Source: Candidatus Phyllobacterium onerii
Lineage (GTDB): Bacteria; Pseudomonadota; Alphaproteobacteria; Rhizobiales; Rhizobiaceae
Direction: 5' to 3'
Assembly (NCBI RefSeq): GCF_028331445.1
Contig: NZ_JAQMHX010000001.1
Coordinates: 620,001-684,000, forward strand
Length of the DNA: 64,000 nt
The stretch's first letter is position 1; every line of letters starts with the position of its first letter. The notes under the pieces are model-generated. The model was not told where the DNA came from and did no database searches. It saw only the letters and a list, made by a program, of their open reading frames with translations. The position numbers were made by a program, and so were the translations under genes. Positions 35,974-44,946 of this stretch are shown piece by piece.

Positions 35974-36864
35974 ATGAGTGGTCGTATCACGCGCCGCGGG
36001 GCACTGATTGGTTCAATCCTGGCAATACCGGCCCTAGCCTTGTCGCAGAGGTCAATACATGCTGCACCGGAGAGCCGGATGGACCTTGCCGGCGCGTTCA
36101 AGGCAATCGAAGCGGAAGCCGGTGCGCGCCTTGGAGTTTCGGCACACGATACCGGCAGCGATAACCGCATCGAGTATCGCCAGCACGAGCGCTTTGCCAT
36201 GTGCAGTATATTCAAGTTTCTAGCGGCGGCGGCGGTCCTCGCGCGCGTGGATCATGAGCAGGAGCGGCTGGACCGGATTTTCACTTACAAGAAGAGCGAT
36301 CTCGTTCCCTATTCGCCGGTAACCGAAAAGCATGTCGGCGAGGGCATGTCCCTCGAAGCAATCTGCGAGGCTGCCATTACGATGAGCGATAATACGGCGG
36401 GCAATCTCATGCTCGACAGTCTTGGCGGACCCAAGGGACTGACGAAATATGCGCGCAGCCTCGGTGATGCGACGTTTCGGCTGGACAGGCGCGAAACTGG
36501 ACTCAACGAAGCGAAGCCTGGCGACGACCGTGATACGATCACGCCGTCAGCGATTCTGAAGGATCTGCAGAAGACTGCTCTCGGTGATGCATTATCCAAA
36601 TCGTCACGCGACCAGCTGACCGCATGGATGCTTGCCAGCAAGACGGGAGACAAACGCTTGCGCGCCGGTCTGCCGAAGGACTGGAGCGTTGGTGACAAGA
36701 CCGGAACCAGCGACAGCGGCATGGCCAACGATATCGCCGTCATCTGGCCTCCAAACCGCAAGCCCATTCTTCTGGCCGTGTATCTATATGACCCGAATGG
36801 CACGCCCGACAGCCGCAACGACATTCACAAGAAGGTCGCCCGCCTGATTGCCGAGAATATCTGA
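35974..36864 (+). CDS. Class A beta-lactamase with Tat-type signal
   Basis: A 296-residue protein. The leader ITRRGALIGSILAIPALAL has twin arginines, so export through Tat is likely. All class A motifs are present: S78-I-F-K81, S138-D-N140, E174 in RRETGLNEA (omega loop), and K242-T-G244. It hydrolyses beta-lactams in the periplasm. Cys77 just before the active Ser matches Ambler Cys69 of KPC/NMC-type enzymes, but the expected partner cysteine after KTGT is missing (KTGTSDSG), so no such disulphide forms. No LysR regulator is adjacent. The substrate range is not predictable. Confidence 0.93.
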   Translation: MSGRITRRGALIGSILAIPALALSQRSIHAAPESRMDLAGAFKAIEAEAGARLGVSAHDTGSDNRIEYRQHERFAMCSIFKFLAAAAVLARVDHEQERLDRIFTYKKSDLVPYSPVTEKHVGEGMSLEAICEAAITMSDNTAGNLMLDSLGGPKGLTKYARSLGDATFRLDRRETGLNEAKPGDDRDTITPSAILKDLQKTALGDALSKSSRDQLTAWMLASKTGDKRLRAGLPKDWSVGDKTGTSDSGMANDIAVIWPPNRKPILLAVYLYDPNGTPDSRNDIHKKVARLIAENI

Positions 36865-36912
36865 GGGCAAAGGCTTAAGGACAACCCAGCAAGGATAGAG
36901 GGGCGATTTATT

Positions 36913-37227
36913 CAACCCTGCGTTCGTTGCTGCTTTAGGTAAAGCAAGCCTTGTGTTGGGTGTCTTGTAGGCGAAGCAGAGCGCACCGAGCCCGCCGGTG
37001 CATTGAGGAGGATGGGCCACCTCAACCATGGCAAAGGCCCTGCCTGTGAGATTATTTGGAGGTGCGCTAAGCGGTATATGCCGTTGCCTAGAATTGAAAA
37101 GGACCCGGACAGGCTGGCAGGTCATCGTCCGGGTCCACTTTTCAATAAACTAGGAAAAGGGAGGCGGGTGGAATCCTGCCTCCTGCTCCGACGACAAGAT
37201 AACATTTTCCGTATTGCAAAGCAGCAT
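36913..37227 (-). ncRNA. Structured intergenic element, copy 2 (candidate small RNA, minus strand)
   Basis: Homologous to 30619-30937 over its whole length, with many substitutions and small indels. The terminator stem here is GGACCCGGAC...GTCCGGGTCC (37101-37136), followed on the minus strand by TTTTC. Against copy 1 an A-T pair is replaced by G-C on both arms, a compensatory change. The second hairpin (GGAGGC...GCCTCC, about 37160-37183) is also kept with altered bases. The plus-strand small ORF of copy 1 is frameshifted here, although a 41-codon ORF from ATG 37028 remains. The -10-like TATCTT is weaker. Confidence 0.5.
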
Positions 37228-37250
37228 CTGATCCTGGCGCTTGAACTCGT

Positions 37251-37598
37251 CTACTGCCGGGTCAAGCTTTCGCTCTTGCAGATCAGCCCACCCATCACGC
37301 ATCCGGAGAGAGAGAGCTTGCTCCCGCTGGCCGTCGCCTTGCCATTATAGGTCTTGCCTTCGTCGAGCTTGTTGACCGTGCCCTTGTAAGATCCGTCCTT
37401 GCCGGACATCGAACCGATCGATTTGCCTTTGTATTCCCCCGTCAAAACTGTTCCGCAGTAGGAATCCCCACCGCACGAAGAATACTGAATGATCGTTCCG
37501 TTTGGCCGCTTCCAAGAGCCAACGATAGGCTCTTCCGCAAGGGCAGGGCCTGCCATGAGGATGAAACCGGCACAGGCCAGCACTATTTTGCGCTTCAT
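37251..37598 (-). CDS. DUF2147-family exported protein
   Basis: A 115-residue protein with signal peptide (KIVLACAGFILMAGPALA, cleavage before EEP). The mature domain matches DUF2147: GSWKRPNGTIIQYSSCGG, YCGTVLTGEYKG, then LSLSGCVMGGLICKS. Cysteines are paired and could form disulphides. It is periplasmic, function unknown. The start at 37598 has GGGAGGAAAGT directly upstream, and the ATG 11 codons earlier lacks it. Its promoter carries a MerR-like site. Confidence 0.82.
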   Translation of the reverse strand: MKRKIVLACAGFILMAGPALAEEPIVGSWKRPNGTIIQYSSCGGDSYCGTVLTGEYKGKSIGSMSGKDGSYKGTVNKLDEGKTYNGKATASGSKLSLSGCVMGGLICKSESLTRQ

Positions 37599-38038
37599 AC
37601 TTTCCTCCCGAAATGCGTGGCTGCACATCATCCACGCATTCCCGCGATATTACGCATACGTAAACGTAATTCAAGGTCGTTTGCGACAGAATTTCGATCC
37701 TCGCAGCCATGCGATAGCGGGAAATTATAATCGCTCCTCGCCGGGCAAACCTGTTCTTTGGTTATCAAATGCTTGAAATCGCTCACCTGCATTTTACGGG
37801 AATTTTCGACAAATGCCCGCAATTGCTGGTGCGTTATATTTAATAAATTCCGAAATTTACGAGTTGTTTTTGTTTTGTTTGTGCCCGGTTAATCATGCCC
37901 TTTAACAGCAATTTCAAGCCTATGCTGCATTCTCGAAAGCATCGAAAGAACACGCCCAACAACAAAACAAGCGGTTCTCAGAAGTCTAACAGGGCTTTCG
38001 TCAAGTAACGGTTCGGGTTCAACAAGGGATTTGGTAAA
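37599..38038. other. Intergenic region between DUF2147 and Sel1-like genes
   Basis: A 440-bp AT-rich stretch. It contains the minus-strand promoter at 37647-37674. A 37-codon lysine/asparagine-rich plus-strand ORF runs from 37895 to 38008, in the same frame as the following Sel1-like gene but separated by a stop and lacking a ribosome-binding tract. T-rich and A-rich tracts near 37868-37880 and 37960-37972 are partly complementary. I see no other gene. Confidence 0.4.
37647..37674 (-). promoter_or_regulatory. Promoter of the DUF2147 gene with a MerR/LiuR-like spacer motif
   Basis: On the minus strand TTGAAT (37674-37669) and TAATAT (37652-37647) are 16 bp apart. The spacer reads TACGTTTACGTATGCG, sharing CGTTTACGT with the spacer of the ETF-QO promoter at 27697. 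The same motif in the same promoter position at two unlinked genes suggests one common MerR-type regulator. Confidence 0.45.
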
Positions 38039-38305
38039 ATGGCACGCTTTGATCTTCAGCATACCGATAGTGGACACGCCGGGGGCTCGGCGCAGACAGA
38101 TATTCTCTTCGAAATGGGAATTATGTACGCAACAGGCCGGGATTGCGCTATCGATCTTGTGGCAGCCCATAAATGGTTCAATATTGCCGCCATCAAGGGG
38201 TGCGACCGGGCGGCTGAACTGCGGGCAGAACTCGCTCAGTCAATGTCGAAGCCCGATATCGCTGCGGCCCTGCGTGCTGCGCGCGAATGGATGACCTCCC
38301 ACTAG
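38039..38305 (+). CDS. Small Sel1-like repeat protein
   Basis: An 88-residue cytoplasmic protein with one Sel1-like (TPR-related) repeat: ILFEMGIMYATGRDCAIDLVAAHKWFNIAAIKG. Short single-repeat proteins of this kind with an N-terminus like MARFDLQHTDSG are common in rhizobia. They presumably act in protein-protein interaction. AAGGGA precedes the ATG by 10 nt. Role unknown. Confidence 0.78.
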   Translation: MARFDLQHTDSGHAGGSAQTDILFEMGIMYATGRDCAIDLVAAHKWFNIAAIKGCDRAAELRAELAQSMSKPDIAAALRAAREWMTSH

Positions 38306-38426
38306 AACCGCACACCCATTCTGCACAAAATCCCATATTGTGAACTCAATCACAACGGGATATCGTAATGTTTGCAACCGTGGGTATACAATTGGTTGTC
38401 TTGTCACGTATGGAGTATTGCTGTGA

Positions 38427-38663
38427 GTGCGTATGATTCTTGACAAAGACGGGGAAGTGATGCTTGACGATCTTGAAGGATTGTTATCGAGATTAACGGC
38501 TGCTCAAAAGCAGCTGATATTGTTGTCTGCCAAGTCAAAAGCATTTCCGGATAACAATACATTGAACAAAGTTGCCACCTTAGCTCTTAACATTTCAGCA
38601 GTTGAAGCGCTTATCGCCGAGGCCCGAGACCAGAAGGCCAGGCCGGTAAAGGCCAATGATTGA
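38427..38663 (+). CDS. Hypothetical small helical protein
   Basis: A 78-residue protein, or 76 from ATG 38433. It is predicted all-helical and charged, with DDLEGLLSRLTAAQKQLILLS and NISAVEALIAEARDQK. No signal peptide or membrane segment is seen and I do not recognise the family. GGAG lies 11 nt before the GTG. It is isolated, between the Sel1-like gene and dps. Confidence 0.5.
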   Translation: MRMILDKDGEVMLDDLEGLLSRLTAAQKQLILLSAKSKAFPDNNTLNKVATLALNISAVEALIAEARDQKARPVKAND

Positions 38664-38717
38664 GCACTGGAAACTCCAGCTTCGAGAGCTGGAGTTTGTT
38701 TCGCTTACTGCTTACGC

Positions 38718-39245
38718 CTAGACGCCGGCCGGTCCGACACGTGTTGCTTCGAACAGGAACCAGTGCCTGCGTTCTGTCTCATCTATGAAGTTCTCTATGA
38801 TACTCGTTGTGGCGCTGTCGCCGTGTTCGCTGCACAGCTCGTGAACCTGGCGCAAATAGCCGATGAAGCTCTTATTATCGTCGCGCAGCTCCGCCAGCAT
38901 ATCGTCCGGTGTGACGAAATTGGCATCGTTGTCGGGGATGCGTTGTTGAGCGCTGATCTGTCCAATGGACTTCAACGTCGTGCCACCGATTTTCCGTACC
39001 CGTTCCGCGAGAACGTCGGTCATCGCGAAAATCTGCTCCCCGTGTTCGTCCAACAGGAGATGGTAGTCGCGAAAGTGCGGGCCGCTCATGTGCCAGTGAA
39101 AATTCTTGGTCTTCATATAAAGTGCAAATGTATCTGCGAGCAGAGCATTCACCGCTCCAGTGATATCGCGTACTGCATTACCGCCTAGATCGCTGGGTGT
39201 AGCGGTTGGCGCACGTTTGATGGTCTGCAGGGTTTTTTTAGCCAC
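38718..39245 (-). CDS. dps: Dps-type ferritin (DNA-protecting protein)
   Basis: About 175 residues. The ferroxidase/ferritin motif KTKNFHWHMSGPHFRDYHLLLDEHGEQIFAMTDVLAERVRKIGG is intact, with the His, Asp and Glu ligands of the Dps interface site. The lysine-rich start (MAKKTLQTIKRA) may bind DNA. GTG 39245 has AAGGAG 8 nt upstream and is preferred over the open frame reaching 39341. Dps stores iron and protects DNA from peroxide. It lies 92 bp downstream of mccA but has its own spacer. Confidence 0.93.
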   Translation of the reverse strand: MAKKTLQTIKRAPTATPSDLGGNAVRDITGAVNALLADTFALYMKTKNFHWHMSGPHFRDYHLLLDEHGEQIFAMTDVLAERVRKIGGTTLKSIGQISAQQRIPDNDANFVTPDDMLAELRDDNKSFIGYLRQVHELCSEHGDSATTSIIENFIDETERRHWFLFEATRVGPAGV

Positions 39246-39337
39246 GGGTCGATCTCCTTGAAGTAGGAAAACTCTTCGATTTGACGCTCGGTCGAGTGCC
39301 GCGCTAGTTCTAGCACGCGTTACCCAGCATTTCTGCC

Positions 39338-41353
39338 TCAATTCTTGGTTGTATCGACTGGTGCTTCCTCAAACCGCACCAAGGGAAAATTTTCTTTGAC
39401 TTGCGAATTCTCGGACACGATCTCGGCAATTTTGCCGTCATGCGGCGCAGTAATCGAGTGCTCCATCTTCATGGCTTCGAGCACCAGCAATATCTGACCT
39501 TTTTTGACCGTATCACCGGCGGCTACCCGCACGGCTTTCACCAGGCCCGGCATCGGGGCCGTAAGCCGGTCTCCGGCGCTGCCTGCCTGTTCAGCGAGCA
39601 GAAAAGGATCGGCGATGCTGAACGTCGTTGCCATTCCATTGGCGACGACGGCTACGCCATGCGGTATTGCTATGGTTTTCGCCCGCAAATTGATGCCCTT
39701 GCCAGTGAGGTGCCAGCCTTGCGGTTCATGTCGCACGCGCAGTTCAGTCAGGGCATCTGAACCGGAAATCGCATAGCGCTCGTCTCCAAGTACTGACACA
39801 CCATATCGTACGATCTGCCCAGCCTCTTCCAGCATGACCGGATAGGCCAGCCGGTCATGATGAGTGTAACCTCGCAACGCAGTCCACGGGTCACCGTGGA
39901 CAGGTCGTTTCAGGAGACCGCTGGCAGAAAGGATGGCCAGTTCCTTGGCACCTGCCGGCGTCGCGACGGGAACGATCAATCCTGCAAGATCGCGGTCGAT
40001 CAATCCCGTATCGACGTCACCGGCGGCAAATACCTGATGCCGGATCAACGCCGACAGGAATGGCGCGTTCGTGGTCGTACCGGCAATTTCCGTCTGGCTC
40101 AGTGCGCTCTCCATCGCGGCAAGCGCCGACTGACGATCGGCGCCGTGCACCACAAGCTTGGCGATCATCGGATCATAGTAGGGCGAGATCGTATCGCCTG
40201 CTCGAACGCCGGTTTCGACGCGAACCTCGCCGTCCTGCAGTGCATTGGGAAATGACAGATGGTGCAGCGTGCCGATGGCTGGCAGGAAACTTTTCGCCGG
40301 GTCTTCGGCATAGAGCCGCGCCTCGATAGCATGGCCGCTGAGAGGGATTTGCTTTTGAGACAGCGGCAACTTTTCGCCGGCCGCCACACGCAATTGCCAC
40401 TCTACCAGGTCAAGCCCGGTGATCATCTCGGTTACCGGGTGTTCCACCTGCAGCCGTGTGTTCATTTCCATGAACCAGAAACGGTCGGGCTTCAGCCCTT
40501 CCGTGGCATCGACGATAAATTCGATCGTGCCCGCGCCGGAATAATTGATTGCTTGCGCTGCCTTGACGGCCGCACTGGTCATTGCAGCGCGCACCTCTGC
40601 GGTGATGCCAGGGGCAGGGGCTTCCTCGATGACCTTTTGATGGCGGCGTTGCAGCGAGCAATCGCGCTCGTAGAGATGCACTACATTGCCGTGATTGTCG
40701 CCAAACACCTGCACTTCGATATGGCGTGGTTTGGCGACGTACTTTTCAACCAGCACGCGATCGTCTCCAAAGGCGCTCTTGGCCTCGCGTCGCGCACTCC
40801 CCAGCGCCTCGGCGAAATCATCGGGATTATCAACTTTGCGCATGCCTTTGCCGCCGCCGCCGGCGCGCGCTTTGATGAGCACGGGATAGCCGATCTCGCG
40901 TGCTTTGGAGGCGAGCACCACCAGTTCCTGCGCCTCGCCATGGTAGCCCGGAACGACGGGGACGCCGGCCTTCTCCATCAATCGCTTTGCGGCATCCTTG
41001 AGCCCCATGGCCCGGATCGAGTCTGCAGAAGGTCCGATGAAGACCAGACCGGCTTTCACCACAGCATCGACAAAACCCGGATTTTCGGAAAGGAACCCAT
41101 AGCCGGGATGAATGGCCTCGGCTCCGCTTTTCAGGGCAGCGTCGATGATGTGGTCGGCCCGAAGGTAGCTGTCCGTGACGGGCGAGGGTCCGATATAGAC
41201 CGCCTCATCGGCCATCGCCACGTGCAGGGCGTGCGCATCCGCGTCGGAATAGACTGCGACTGTGCCGATACCCATTCTCTGCGCCGTACGGATAACGCGG
41301 CAGGCGATTTCACCACGATTGGCAATGAGGATTCTGGAGAACATTTTTGTCAT
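39338..41353 (-). CDS. mccA: Methylcrotonyl-CoA carboxylase biotin-carrying subunit
   Basis: About 671 residues. A biotin carboxylase domain (FSRILIANRGEIACRVIRTA; ATP site ARAGGGGKGMRKV; EMNTRLQVEHPVTEMITG) is followed by a linker and a C-terminal biotinyl domain with LVLEAMKMEHSI, where Lys is biotinylated. It carboxylates biotin for the carboxyltransferase encoded next door. ATG 41353 has GGGAGCGAAAATA upstream and is chosen over GTG 41371, which overlaps the mccB stop. Neighbours ivd and mccB point to leucine catabolism rather than propionyl-CoA. Confidence 0.9.
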   Translation of the reverse strand: MTKMFSRILIANRGEIACRVIRTAQRMGIGTVAVYSDADAHALHVAMADEAVYIGPSPVTDSYLRADHIIDAALKSGAEAIHPGYGFLSENPGFVDAVVKAGLVFIGPSADSIRAMGLKDAAKRLMEKAGVPVVPGYHGEAQELVVLASKAREIGYPVLIKARAGGGGKGMRKVDNPDDFAEALGSARREAKSAFGDDRVLVEKYVAKPRHIEVQVFGDNHGNVVHLYERDCSLQRRHQKVIEEAPAPGITAEVRAAMTSAAVKAAQAINYSGAGTIEFIVDATEGLKPDRFWFMEMNTRLQVEHPVTEMITGLDLVEWQLRVAAGEKLPLSQKQIPLSGHAIEARLYAEDPAKSFLPAIGTLHHLSFPNALQDGEVRVETGVRAGDTISPYYDPMIAKLVVHGADRQSALAAMESALSQTEIAGTTTNAPFLSALIRHQVFAAGDVDTGLIDRDLAGLIVPVATPAGAKELAILSASGLLKRPVHGDPWTALRGYTHHDRLAYPVMLEEAGQIVRYGVSVLGDERYAISGSDALTELRVRHEPQGWHLTGKGINLRAKTIAIPHGVAVVANGMATTFSIADPFLLAEQAGSAGDRLTAPMPGLVKAVRVAAGDTVKKGQILLVLEAMKMEHSITAPHDGKIAEIVSENSQVKENFPLVRFEEAPVDTTKN

Positions 41354-41367
41354 TATTTTCGCTCCCA

Positions 41368-42975
41368 TCACATCCTGAACATGCCGAAGCGCGTTTCCTC
41401 GACAGGTGCGTTCAGCGCTGCGGAGAGGGAAAGCGCCAGCACTTCGCGGCTCTTTGCCGGGTCGATAATGCCGTCATCCCAAAGCCGCGCTGAGGAGTAG
41501 AGCGGGTGACCTTCGCGCTCATATTTCTCAAGGATAGGTGCCCGGAATGCTGCTTCGTCGCTGGCTGACCACTCTCCTCCCTTGCGCTCGATACCCTCAC
41601 GCTTGACCAGCGCCAGAACGGTGGCCGCCTGTTCGCCGCCCATGACCGAAATGCGGGCATTTGGCCACATCCAGAGGAAGCGCGGTGAAAAGGCTCTGCC
41701 GCACATGCCGTAATTGCCGGCGCCAAACGAACCGCCGACGATCATCGTTACCTTGGGCACCCGTGCAGTGGCGACAGCCGTGACAAGCTTAGCGCCATCC
41801 TTGGCGATCCCGCCAGCCTCGTAGGAACGCCCGACCATGAACCCGGTGATGTTTTGCAGGAAGACCAGCGGGATGCCGCGCTGCGTGCACAGCTCGATGA
41901 AATGCGTGCCCTTCAGCGCGCTCTCGGAAAACAGCACGCCATTATTAGCGATGATACCCACCGGCATGCCGTAGAGATGCGCAAAGCCGGTGATTAGCGT
42001 CGTGCCGTAGTTCTGCTTGAACTCGTCGAATTCCGAACCATCGACAATACGGGCGATGAGTTCGCGCGCATCGTAGGGCTGGCGCAGATCGCTCGGGATA
42101 ACGCCATAAAGTTCATGTGGATCATAAAGCGGCGGAATCACCTTGCGAAGATCGAGGCCTATCTCCTTCTTTCGATTCAGGTTTCCAACGATACGCCGGG
42201 CAATGGCGAGCGCATGCGCATCATCCACGGCGTAGTGGTCGGCAACGCCTGACTCGCGTGTATGCACTTCCGCACCGCCAAGGTCTTCTGCCGAAACCTC
42301 TTCACCTGTTGCTGCTTTGACTAGGGGAGGGCCGGCAAGAAAAATCGTCGCCTGGCCTTTGACCATGATGGTTTCTTCCGACATGGCGGGCACATAGGCG
42401 CCGCCCGCCGTGCATGAGCCCATGACCACCGCGATCTGCGGAATACCCGCCGCCGACATATTGGCCTGGTTGTAGAAGATACGGCCAAAATGTTCGCGAT
42501 CCGGAAAGACCTCGTCCTGATTGGGCAGGTTGGCGCCACCGCTATCCACAAGATAGAGGCAGGGCAGATTGTTCTGCAGCGCGATCTCCTGTGCCCGCAG
42601 ATGCTTTTTCACCGTCAATGGATAATAGGTGCCGCCTTTCACCGTCGCATCATTGACGACGATCATCACTTCCTTGCCCGATACCCGGCCGATCCCTGCA
42701 ATCAGACCGGCGGATGAAATTGTATCGTCATACATATCCCAGGCGGCAAACTGGCCAATTTCAAGAAAGGGCGAACCGGCGTCGAGAAGCTGTGCTAACC
42801 GATCACGCGGGAGGAGCTTGCCGCGCGACGTGTGGCGTTCGCGCGCCTCATCGGTACCACCCTTGATTACCAATTCTGCCTTGGCCCGGATATCACCTAC
42901 CAGTGCCTGCATTCTCTTTGTATTGGCGGTAAAGGTTTCGGATGTGGTGCTGATCTGGGAGGTGAGGACGGTCAT
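41368..42975 (-). CDS. mccB: Methylcrotonyl-CoA carboxylase carboxyltransferase subunit
   Basis: A 535-residue protein. Carboxyltransferase features are [54 protein letters not shown] and [18 protein letters not shown], typical of MCC beta chains. It transfers CO2 from biotin to 3-methylcrotonyl-CoA. AGGAGACCGC stands before the ATG. Its last codon touches the mccA start region, so the two subunits are made together. Confidence 0.94.
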   Translation of the reverse strand: MTVLTSQISTTSETFTANTKRMQALVGDIRAKAELVIKGGTDEARERHTSRGKLLPRDRLAQLLDAGSPFLEIGQFAAWDMYDDTISSAGLIAGIGRVSGKEVMIVVNDATVKGGTYYPLTVKKHLRAQEIALQNNLPCLYLVDSGGANLPNQDEVFPDREHFGRIFYNQANMSAAGIPQIAVVMGSCTAGGAYVPAMSEETIMVKGQATIFLAGPPLVKAATGEEVSAEDLGGAEVHTRESGVADHYAVDDAHALAIARRIVGNLNRKKEIGLDLRKVIPPLYDPHELYGVIPSDLRQPYDARELIARIVDGSEFDEFKQNYGTTLITGFAHLYGMPVGIIANNGVLFSESALKGTHFIELCTQRGIPLVFLQNITGFMVGRSYEAGGIAKDGAKLVTAVATARVPKVTMIVGGSFGAGNYGMCGRAFSPRFLWMWPNARISVMGGEQAATVLALVKREGIERKGGEWSASDEAAFRAPILEKYEREGHPLYSSARLWDDGIIDPAKSREVLALSLSAALNAPVEETRFGMFRM

Positions 42976-43018
42976 GCGGTCTCCTGTTATCGGCAGTGAT
43001 TAGGTGCAGTGGTGTGGC

Positions 43019-44182
43019 TCAAGCGCTCTCTGCAAACATTTCTCTGCCGATTAGCATGCGCCGTATCTCACTCGTGCCAGCACCGATTTCGTAGAGCTTG
43101 GCATCGCGCAACAGCCGTCCGGTCGGATAGTCGTTGATATAGCCATTGCCGCCCAGCGCCTGGATCGCCTCGAGCGCGCACCATGTTGCTTTCTCTGCAG
43201 CGTATAGAACGCACCCTGCTGCATCCTTGCGTGTGGTTTCACCGCGGTCACAGGCGGCCGCCACGGCGTAAACATAGGCCCGACAAGCATTCGTCGTTGT
43301 GTACATGTCTGCCAGTTTGCCCTGCATCAGCTGGAATTCTCCGATCGGTTGGCCAAACTGCTTGCGCTCATGCACGTAGGGGACAACCACGTCCAGACAG
43401 GCGTCCATCACTCCCAAAGGTCCACCGGCAAGCACGACGCGCTCATAGTCCAACCCCGACATCAGGATTTTGACACCTTGGCCCTCTTCGCCAAGTACAT
43501 TTTCGAATGGAACTTCACAGTCCTCGAATACGAGCTCACACGTATTGGAACCGCGCATACCAAGCTTGTCCAGCTTTTGCGCGGTGGTAAAACCCTTGAA
43601 TTCCTTCTCGATCAGAAATGCCGTGATGCCACGCGAGCCCGCGGCGGGATCGGACTTCGCGTAGACCACTAACGTGCTGGCGTCCGGACCATTGGTAATC
43701 CACATCTTGTTACCGTTCAGAACATAACGGTCATTCTTCTTGTCGGCTCGCAGTTTCATCGAAACGACGTCGGAGCCCGCACCCGGTTCTGACATGGCGA
43801 GCGCGCCGACATGTTCGCCCGAGCAGAGTTTTGGCAAAAACTTTGCCTTCTGCTCCGGGGTGCCCCAGCGGTTGATCTGGTTGACGCAAAGATTGGAATG
43901 CGCACCATAAGAGAGACCGACCGATGCCGAAGCGCGGGATATTTCTTCCACGGCAATCGTGTGTGCGAGGTAGCCAAGGCCGGACCCGCCAAACTCCGGG
44001 TCGGCAGTCATTCCGAGCAGGCCGAGCTCGCCCATTTTCTGCCAGAGGTGCATGGGGAATTGATTGGCTCTATCGGTCTCGGCTGCCAGCGGTGCTATCT
44101 CCGCCTGCGCAAACCGATGTACCGTTTCCCGCAGTGCCTCGATTTCCTCAGAGACTCCGAATCTTAGGCCCGACTGGTACAT
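43019..44182 (-). CDS. ivd: Isovaleryl-CoA dehydrogenase
   Basis: About 387 residues. An acyl-CoA dehydrogenase with [40 protein letters not shown] and the flavin-side motif [10 protein letters not shown] catalytic Glu is likely in [21 protein letters not shown] or near [12 protein letters not shown], as in IVD where Glu sits in the YER segment. It oxidises isovaleryl-CoA and passes electrons to ETF. The start at 44182 has AGGGAGGACGAA and lies within the 3' end of the tetR gene (35-bp overlap), indicating translational coupling. Confidence 0.92.
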   Translation of the reverse strand: MYQSGLRFGVSEEIEALRETVHRFAQAEIAPLAAETDRANQFPMHLWQKMGELGLLGMTADPEFGGSGLGYLAHTIAVEEISRASASVGLSYGAHSNLCVNQINRWGTPEQKAKFLPKLCSGEHVGALAMSEPGAGSDVVSMKLRADKKNDRYVLNGNKMWITNGPDASTLVVYAKSDPAAGSRGITAFLIEKEFKGFTTAQKLDKLGMRGSNTCELVFEDCEVPFENVLGEEGQGVKILMSGLDYERVVLAGGPLGVMDACLDVVVPYVHERKQFGQPIGEFQLMQGKLADMYTTTNACRAYVYAVAAACDRGETTRKDAAGCVLYAAEKATWCALEAIQALGGNGYINDYPTGRLLRDAKLYEIGAGTSEIRRMLIGREMFAESA

Positions 44183-44804
44183 TTCGTCCTCCCTTTTTAG
44201 TTGTCGCAATCTTCTTGGCGCCAACAAGGCGCAGTCCCATTTCGACATACTTTTCTGCAATCTCGTCGACACTAAGCCTGTCGCCCGTCCGGAACCAGAC
44301 CATGATACCGGTAATCATCGCGATAATGGCGCGGGTTGTCAGCGCAATGTCATCGATGGCAAATTCGCGAGTATCGATTCCGTCGTCGAGTATGTCCCGA
44401 AGGCTGTTCTCATACCGCGCGCGCAATTCAACGATTATGGCCCGGTTTTCCGGACTGAGGCTGCGCAGCTCCATATTTCCAATGTGCACATCGTCCCGTC
44501 GCTCCACATGAAAACGGATATGGAAACGAATGAAGGCGCAGAACTTCTCTAGGGCCGTATGAGCGCTGCGGCTCTCGGCTTCCCAGGCGGCAAGCACACG
44601 ATCCATGTGTCCCCGCATAACCGAAAACAGCAATTCCTGCTTGTTGGGGTAGTAGCGATAGAAGGCCGCGGGCTGCACGCCCACTTCGTCAGCGAGCTGG
44701 CGCATCGACATCGCTTCATAGCCGACGCGGGCAATCAAATGCTTCGCAGCAATATCAATTGCGCTGCGTGTCCTTCCGCCATCTGATCCGGTTGTGCGTG
44801 CCAT
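44148..44804 (-). CDS. TetR-family regulator of the leucine-degradation operon
   Basis: A 218-residue protein. The N-terminal helix-turn-helix is [37 protein letters not shown]. The C-terminal ligand domain is helical. It is the first gene of tetR-ivd-mccB-mccA, overlaps ivd by 35 bp and has a palindromic site directly before its start, so autoregulation and repression of the operon are likely. A role equivalent to the TetR-type LiuQ regulators is plausible but not proven. Confidence 0.85.
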   Translation of the reverse strand: MARTTGSDGGRTRSAIDIAAKHLIARVGYEAMSMRQLADEVGVQPAAFYRYYPNKQELLFSVMRGHMDRVLAAWEAESRSAHTALEKFCAFIRFHIRFHVERRDDVHIGNMELRSLSPENRAIIVELRARYENSLRDILDDGIDTREFAIDDIALTTRAIIAMITGIMVWFRTGDRLSVDEIAEKYVEMGLRLVGAKKIATTKKGGRNVPVGPKIRSL

Positions 44805-44805
44805 G

Positions 44806-44839
44806 TTGAATTAATAAAACGAACGTTCAATTAATTCAA
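44806..44839. promoter_or_regulatory. Operator of the tetR-ivd-mccBA operon
   Basis: TTGAATTAAT (44806-44815) and ATTAATTCAA (44830-44839) form a 10-bp perfect inverted repeat. A shorter palindrome GAACGTTC (44821-44828), in the context AACGAACGTTCAAT, is embedded between them and resembles common TetR half-sites. The array begins 2 bp upstream of the tetR start codon, so bound protein would block transcription or the start region. Confidence 0.65.
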
Positions 44840-44946
44840 GAGGCAGGTTGCTAGACGAAGGTATGGATGGAGGTACGGCGGGGATGCATGTACGGTCGGC
44901 CAATTGGAGTCGATTTTTATCAATCAATTTTTCCAGAGTGGGTTTT

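Noticed and set aside
35775-36215. 146-codon minus-strand frame overlapping the start of the beta-lactamase gene
   Set aside because: No domain, and the opposite frame has a signal peptide and all class A motifs.
37895-38008. 37-codon Lys/Asn-rich ORF before the Sel1-like gene
   Set aside because: No ribosome-binding tract and no recognisable family; noted only in the intergenic description.
40259-41500. 413-codon open frame antisense to mccA
   Set aside because: Shadow of the biotin carboxylase domain; composition is not protein-like.
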